From positions 35,076,093-35,140,092 of the forward strand of contig NC_065874.1 in assembly GCF_933775445.1 (NCBI RefSeq): a DNA stretch of 64,000 nucleotides, read 5' to 3'. The stretch comes from Argentina anserina (lineage: Eukaryota; Streptophyta; Magnoliopsida; Rosales; Rosaceae). The translations under genes were made by a program, and so were the position numbers. The notes under the pieces are model-generated. The model was not told where the DNA came from and searched no databases. It saw only the letters and a program-made list of their open reading frames with translations. Shown in pieces: positions 58,101-64,000 of the stretch (the stretch's first letter is position 1; every line of letters starts with the position of its first letter).

Positions 58101-61100
58101 GAGGTATAGCCTTAACATGCTTATAAAATATTTGAGAACACTATCATGTGTTCTCAATATTGGTATAGCTTTCTTCTGTCATTTAAATTCCTTATCTACT
58201 TGTCTTATGTTTGTTGATGTTTCCTGTCTTATACTCCTCCGTTTAAGCATGATTTGTCAATTTTTTTCTAATGTTTCTCTCACATACACTTCTCATTATT
58301 GGATCCAGGTATCAACAGGAAGGTATAAATTGGTTGGCTTTCTTAAAACGGTTTAAGCTTCATGGAATCTTGTGTGATGATATGGGTCTTGGCAAAACAC
58401 TTCAAGCATCGGCTATTGTGGCTTCTGACGTAGTTGAACATCGGTTTTCAAATGATAGCAATATCCCACCATCTTTAATTATTTGTCCATCAACTCTTGT
58501 TGCACACTGGGCCTTTGAGATAGAGAAGTACATTGATGATTCCGTTTTGTCCACTCTTCAATATGTTGGCTCTGTTCAAGATCGCTCCAGTCTGCGAGAA
58601 AAGTTTGATAAGCATAATGTGATAATAACATCATATGATGTGGTGCGGAAAGATATTGACTATCTTGGTAAGCTTCTCTGGAATTATTGTATCTTAGATG
58701 AAGGACATGTCATCAAGAATGCGAAGTCAAAAATAACACTTTCTGTGAAGCAATTGAAAGCCCATAATCGCTTGATACTAAGTGGAACACCAATTCAGGT
58801 TGGTCACAGACTCACATGTGATTGAATTTTCTAAAAATTGAATATTTTCAAATCTTCTTACAAGTCACCCGTCTTTGCAGAATAACATAATGGATTTGTG
58901 GTCCCTTTTTGATTTTCTGATGCCTGGGTTTCTTGGAACAGAGAGACAGGTGTGTGTTCTTAAATATTTCATTTTCCCTTGGATATTTATGACATCTGGT
59001 TATGGACATCATGGCAGAAGAAAACATAAATTGCCTAAAAGGCAAGTCTGGCTTGAGCTTTGGCTGGAGATAAATTATTAGGAGTGTGGCTCAAATGAGG
59101 GACCTTTAAATCAATAAGAAATTTGTTAGAGTATTGGATTAGCGCTTTCCTGGTCAGTCTGGGAGCTCTGTGACTTCAGTACGAATGAAGAGCTCCCAGT
59201 CTGACCAGGACAACGCTATTCTAGTACTCTTAATGCTATTTAAATCAACATTTGGATGACATTTGATGAATTAAAATTTCAACCAAAGTATGGACAACTC
59301 ATTCAAATGTTGATTTAAAAGTCCTAGATTCCTCATAGTCCTTTCAAAGTTTTCAATAGAAACTCTCCCTATTTATGGCATTCCTGTGCATATTCACATG
59401 AAATATTATTTTTTCAAGCGTGTATCCTAAACATTAAGCAAATTCAGTATAAAAGAAGAAAAAACTGCACTCCAAAATAATGCGAAGATAAATGAACCAA
59501 TTGCGTCCTAATTTTTTTTAAAAAAAGAAATTGCTTCTTCTGATACCCTAAACCCAATGTAAACAAATGATTCCGGCTATATTGTATTCTTATTATTGAG
59601 GATAACAAGAAGAGTGTAAAATGGCCGCAAATGCAGTACTAGTGTAATTCCTACTTTTATGTATTTGTACCTCATCTTAGCTTGGCTATCCCCCCGGCTG
59701 CGAAAGATGAAGTTCTGGCTAGTATGTAGGACAGTCATTTGCTACTACTAAACTAAAAGTACAGCCATAGGAGTATTTTTCATGGTTTAGACCCTAAACC
59801 CTAAACTAAGCCAAACAACATTATTTTTTCCTCATTTCATTTCTGCTTTTGCATTTTGGTTAGCACCACCAATTAAGAAAAGAATGAGTTAAATGACAAC
59901 TAAAATTGAAGTAATGTCTACAAAAGAAAACCATGGAAATAATGCCTAATAACTTTCAATTTTGTGTCATTTTGGCAGTTCCAAGCCACTTATGGAAAAC
60001 CACTGGTGGCAGCGAGGGACCCTAAATGCTCAGCCAAGGATGCTGAAGCAGGAGCACTTGCTATGGAAGCATTGCACAAGCAGGTTTCCTATTATTGTGA
60101 TAGTTTATCGCTTTTTCTGCATCATAATCATCTTATTAACAAACTGCATCCCTTGTGTTTGCTTTTATATGGGGGATGATGTGAACATACTAATTTTCTG
60201 CACTTTTCTAAAATACGATAGCTGCAAGTTGCGCGGTTATTATATAAATATAAATAAATAAATAAAGTACTCAAAATAGAAGATAAGTTTTTGATTTAAA
60301 TTTTGCAAATCAAGTTGGCCGAGAATAAGCGGTAATTTTAATAAAACCATTATTCTTATTGTTAACATATTATTATAGAAATAAAAATATATAAGATTGA
60401 AAAGATCATATGATTTTGTATATATTCTCTCTCCAAGTTCAATTATATAAGCAAAGATGAGCAAGCACATGGACTATTCACCGGCATGAGCAAAACGCAA
60501 AAGATCTTCCGACCATGGACATGTAAATGGCTCCATTGACAGTGATGCTGGTGTGGTACACAGTACATACTCTATTTCTTACCCCGGTTGGCTGCGGGGA
60601 TGAATTGCACCTCGGTGATCTTTAATTTTCAGTCGCAAGCTGTGACACTGCCGTGGAGCGTCAGGGAGTAAGAGAGGTCGCTAACAAGGGATTGGAGAAT
60701 GAGTTCCAGTTTCAAACATTTCTTCAATGTTTTGACTTTTGACGAGAAAAAAAAAAAACTGTTTCAGCACCTAGCTTGCGTGGTAGCCCCGTGCCCAAGG
60801 CCAAAGGCCCAAGCACTTAGGTTAAAATTCAGTTGGTTTCTTGCCTCTAGCGCCTAAGCAGCTGCTAGACCTCCTGCCTCCCCCCCCCCCCCCCCCCCAA
60901 ATTTTTTTTTTTTTAATTTCAAGATGTGGGAAACTGGGAATTTCCAAGGTTTTTTTTTTTTTTTCCTTCAGTGGCAGTTTTTGAAACCAAACTTGGCCAA
61001 TCACCACACCAACCGTCCTACATCAACTATTTTCTCTGAACTTGAAGTGGGAGTGATAGCCTCCCTACCACTCTTACTGACATCACTTGCACCGTCCTTG

Positions 61101-63428
61101 CTTATGTTTCCCAACCCCATGTCAGTAGTTGGACAGTTCTCATTTAGCTCAGAGGTCATGACATCACTTCCAGTGCTGGTTATCGTGTTACATAAGTGTC
61201 ATTTTCTCATTAGAAAGGTTAAATCTGTTGCCAATTTAGTACTAAAAAGTATGAAAATTGTATGTGCATTGCAAGTCAGGGAATGTAACAAGAGCAAATT
61301 AGTGTTGTTTCACATTCTTTCTTTGAAAAATGAGTGCCAAAAAATTAACTGAGTTTATGTAGACACTGTTGAATACTTCTGACTATTTCCATGTTCTATC
61401 AAATAGGTGATGCCTTTCCTCCTTCGACGAACAAAAGATGAAGTCTTGTCTGATCTTCCTGAGAAAATCATTCAGGATAGATTCTGTGAGTTGAGCCCTG
61501 TACAGTTAAAATTGTATGAACAGTTTTCTGGTTCACATGTACGACAAGAGATATCAAGTATGGTAAAACTTAACGAATCAGCGGATACCGGAGGGCGTAC
61601 TGATTCACCCCAAGCATCGTCACACGTTTTTCAAGTGATTTTCCCTATTGAATTGTTTATTGAATTTTCATTTTTCTTCCATCAGTTACTGTAATTTGAT
61701 TATGTTATGATCTTGTTTCAGGCACTTAAGTACTTGCTTAAACTTTGTAGCCATCCTTTGCTTGTTCTTGGTGATAAGCTTCCAGACTCTATTGATTTCC
61801 TTTTGTCAGAGACATTGCCTGGAGTCTCTGACATCATTTCGGAATTGCATAAGCCATACCACTCTCCCAAACTGGTTGCACTTCAGGAGATTCTGGAAGA
61901 GTGTGGAATAGGTGTTGACGCTTCTGGTTCTGAAGGTGCTGTAGGTGTTGGGCAGCACAGAGTGTTGATTTTTGCTCAACATAAAGTAATGTTCATTTTT
62001 TAGCTTACTTGGTTCTTTTACGAAAATTATGACACCTTTCTTTCAAGGCCTATAATGTTTGGTTTGCCACTCATGCAGGCATTTTTGGACTTAATTGAAA
62101 GAGACTTGTTTCATACTTATATGAAGAGGTTAGTTTCATATACCCTCTATCTTGGACTGTATGCATACTTGCTAGATTGCGTATATCAAATCATCATTTA
62201 CTATGACATTAGAGTAAGGATCACTCTCTAGTTTTTTTAAACTGATGCAGGATGACACAGTTTATATTAGGTATTTTTTATGGTTATTTGACATTAATCA
62301 ATTTCATGGTTTTGAAAGCAGTGTTACTTACTTGCGGCTGGATGGGTCAGTTGAACCTGAGAAACGTTTTGATATTGTTAAAGCTTTTAATTCAGATCCT
62401 ACAATTGATGTCCTACTTCTCACAACTCATGGTGTGCTCCTTTCTTGTTACATAAAAGGAAGATTCAATGAGGAACGTTATTAAATTTACTCACTTTATG
62501 CAGTTGGTGGGCTGGGCTTGAACCTGACATCTGCTGACACACTCGTTTTCATGGAGCATGACTGGAACCCAATGCGGGATCATCAGGTACCTGTCTTATG
62601 CTGTCTTATTAATCATATTTAGTATACAGTATCAGATCTGTAAGATGACCTTCCTTAATATGCCATCTCACATATATTCTCTCCTTTGATCTCTCAAGTG
62701 GGTGGATATGAGTATATTTTTCAGCACCACTGTTACCATTGACATTTTCTATCTAACTTGCAGGCCATGGACAGGGCACACAGATTAGGTCAGAAAAAGG
62801 TTGTCAGTGTCCATCGTCTGATTATGCGTGGCACGCTTGAAGAGAAAGTTATGAGCCTGCAAAGGTTTAAGCTCTCTGTGGCTAATGCAGTAATTAATGC
62901 AGAGAATGCTAGTATGAAAACAATGAATACAGACCAATTGCTTGATCTCTTTGCCACAGCAGAAACATCTAAGAAGGTATTGCTGGCTGGTCTCTGCTGC
63001 ATGTTTGTGATATAGATTATTCTATAATGAGTTCTATGAGTTTGTTATTTCATTATAATCCACATGTTTGACTATGGTTTCTATGATTGTTGTTAAATTT
63101 AGTATATCTTCCTTTGAGAACTGTAAACTTGGCATCTTTTTTATTTTATTTTATTTTATATAATGTCTGCACATTTGTTTTCCTTACCCTTTGTCGACAC
63201 TCGACACTCATGACTGAAGGAAAATGACAAGTTTTATATGTTTGTGTTTTCAAGGTAACTTCTGTATCCAAGTATCCAGATGGAAAATCGGATGATGGAG
63301 ATGTGAAATTAACGGGCGCTGGAAAGGGATTGAAATCGATTCTTGGCGGGCTGGAAGAGCTGTGGGATCAATCACAATACAATGAAGAATACAATCTTAG
63401 CCAGTTCTTAGCGAAGCTTGATGGCTGA
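44721..63428 (+). CDS. BTAF1: TATA-binding protein-associated factor BTAF1/MOT1 (RGD3-like Swi2/Snf2 ATPase)
   Basis: 28 exons: 44721-44772, 44867-44961, 46187-46401, 46519-46573, 47327-47408, 48012-48334, 48979-49087, 49257-49836, 49991-50123, 50221-50289, 50459-50670, 52015-52255, 52922-53095, 54906-55331, 55427-55870, 56058-56177, 56288-56767, 57565-58103, 58309-58798, 58881-58949, 59979-60083, 61407-61634, 61722-61985, 62079-62128, 62322-62431, 62504-62586, 62764-62976, 63255-63428. They sum to 6,135 bp (2,044 residues) and all phases agree. N-terminal HEAT repeats ([40 protein letters not shown]) grip TBP. The C-terminal Snf2 motor shows [25 protein letters not shown] (Walker A), [13 protein letters not shown] (motif II), [55 protein letters not shown] and [10 protein letters not shown]. 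It is a nuclear ATPase that strips TBP from DNA. All motor motifs are present; introns 11, 13 and 20 carry transposon or hairpin sequence. Confidence 0.95.
46097..46123. repeat. (TA)n microsatellite in BTAF1 intron 2
   Basis: A pure TA run about 65 bp upstream of the exon 3 acceptor. Confidence 0.85.
50825..51480 (-). mobile_element. LINE 3' fragment in BTAF1 intron 11
   Basis: Minus-strand frames give [10 protein letters not shown] (about 51350-51380), then [20 protein letters not shown] (about 51130-51200). These are typical of the zf-RVT region at the C-terminus of plant L1 ORF2. Downstream non-coding sequence at about 50870-51010 matches the LINE tail in PURA1 intron 2 in the opposite orientation and runs into an A/T-rich end. 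5'-truncated and inactive. Confidence 0.65.
53707..53867 (+). repeat. Candidate small LTR in BTAF1 intron 13
   Basis: From TGTTAGATTGGGGCAC to the base before a TGGTATCAAAGC primer-binding site. Length is about 160 bp. TGTTAGAGAAATAATG at 54434 after GGGTGGG may be the second LTR start, but the two starts share few bases beyond TGTTAGA. Confidence 0.35.
53868..53879 (+). other. Primer-binding site relic in BTAF1 intron 13
   Basis: TGGTATCAAAGC closely matches TGGTATCAGAGC, complementary to initiator tRNA-Met. It points to a copia or TRIM-type element. About 550 bp of CT-rich, non-pol sequence (53880-54420) follows. Confidence 0.55.
54500..54640 (+). mobile_element. hAT-like element end in BTAF1 intron 13
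   Basis: CAGGGACGGAGGCATGATTT followed by AAATTAGGCTGGGCTATA resembles the CAGGGGCGGAGCCAGG-type terminus of plant hAT elements. The opposite end was not found, so it is a truncated relic. The stated end is nominal. Confidence 0.4.
57023..57038 (+). repeat. Poly-C tract in BTAF1 intron 17
   Basis: Sixteen consecutive C in an otherwise AT-rich intron. Confidence 0.9.
59128..59230. repeat. Long hairpin in BTAF1 intron 20
   Basis: Arms of 42 nt (59128-59169 and 59189-59230) are inverted copies sharing CCTGGTCAG, CTGGGAGCTCT and TAGCG, with only scattered mismatches and a 19-nt loop. A second inverted pair, TTTAAATCAACATTTG at 59239-59254 and its inverse at 59304-59319, lies just downstream. 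It is either a foldback/MITE or a small-RNA hairpin. No coding content. Confidence 0.8.
60880..60898 (+). repeat. Poly-C then poly-T tract in BTAF1 intron 21
   Basis: Nineteen C are followed by a long T-run. Adjacent sequence at about 60570-60870 is more GC-rich than the rest of the intron and may be an unrecognised insertion. Confidence 0.85.
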
Positions 63429-64000
63429 AGTTCAGCTTTCCACTGTACAGTGTAGCAAGTGAGAACCTAAAATTTTGACATTGTAATTTTAGACCTTTTT
63501 CTTTTGGTCCTCCCAAATCCTTTTTATTTGTTCAGGGTTTCGGGGGCAAATTGATGGAGTGGTTCCACGGTTAATGGTGGGTGATAGTTGACTGAGTTTT
63601 GGAGGGTATTTTTCTGATATTGTAAATGAATCAGCTTCTTTTCCAATTTAAATGAACCCTAAAAAAGAAGAAGAGAGCCATTCTCTTGTAAATTTCAGTG
63701 CACTGCATCAGTAGGTGACTTAAAATCGTATCATGGGTTTAGGCTAATCGTGAAAGATCTCCTCTCTAGACTCTAAAAGTCTAAACTCAGAACGTGAGTT
63801 AATCTTATCCAAAAACCTACTAGATTAAACCTATGAAGTACACTTGCTAAACGGTTGTCTCATCTTTTCTTGGTTATTGCCTCTGATGGTGTTGAGACTC
63901 ATATTACTCTAGCCCAAGATTGTCCGGTATGGAACTATATATGTTCAACCTTGTATTTCTATCAAGGCATGAATGAGAATCAACTATTTTCCTTTGTATT
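63429..64000 (+). other. BTAF1 3' UTR and downstream sequence
   Basis: Non-coding, AT-rich. TGTAAATG and AATGAACCC-type motifs near 63620-63660 may belong to the 3' end. No further gene can be supported before the window ends. Confidence 0.45.

Noticed and set aside
60822..61352. Open frames around the poly-C/poly-T tract in BTAF1 intron 21
   Set aside because: Driven by homopolymers. No motif is recognisable, and the exons on either side join in frame without them.

Overview
This is nuclear DNA from a flowering plant, most likely a eudicot. The genes are split by AT-rich introns with plant-type splice sites, and the families present are plant ones: a kinesin-14, an E-class PPR protein, Pur-alpha, an SKU5/ascorbate-oxidase-like protein and BTAF1/MOT1. 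Much of the space between genes is Ty1/copia, Ty3/gypsy, hAT, LINE and MITE sequence. I cannot resolve the plant family from sequence alone.

Layout. (1) 1-8709, plus strand: the 3' half of a kinesin-14 gene, now a pseudogene. A 5.6-kb Ty3/gypsy-type element (53-5662) sits inside one of its motor-domain exons. The element has lost nearly all of gag-pol and carries sense-oriented fragments of four unrelated host genes (LRR receptor kinase, SPB1/FtsJ rRNA methyltransferase, 4-coumarate:CoA ligase, ACBP-type kelch protein). (2) 9401-10975, minus: an intact intronless PPR gene. (3) 11-24 kb: gene-poor, with a Mutator-like MITE rich in telomere-like repeats, a second MITE-like inverted repeat, and a decayed but structurally complete copia element (17690-23789, TSD TCTAC). 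(4) 24308-28221, plus: Pur-alpha 1 in five exons, with a GC-AG intron and a telo-box just upstream. (5) 29168-32517: a hAT element with a perfect 8-bp TSD and a broken minus-strand transposase. (6) 33093-38426: a copia locus with three LTR positions inside a single CATGA target duplication, i.e. a collapsed tandem element. (7) 39372-41264, minus: a pollen-type multicopper-oxidase-like (SKS) gene lacking the copper ligands. (8) 42150-43876: a 5'-truncated copia fragment of the same family as the 17.7-23.8 kb element. (9) 44721-63428, plus: an apparently intact 28-exon BTAF1/MOT1 (RGD3-like) gene whose exons sum to 2,044 codons plus stop. Its introns hold a LINE tail, an LTR/PBS relic, a hAT-like end and a long hairpin.

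The intact host genes (PPR, PURA1, SKS, BTAF1) have no operon-like link: they act in organelle RNA processing, purine-rich-element binding, the cell wall or apoplast, and TBP recycling. The main story is transposon traffic: gene capture, insertion into an exon, tandem LTR recombination and repeat expansion. All coordinates and splice sites were read by eye. Family names rest on recognised motifs, not on searches.
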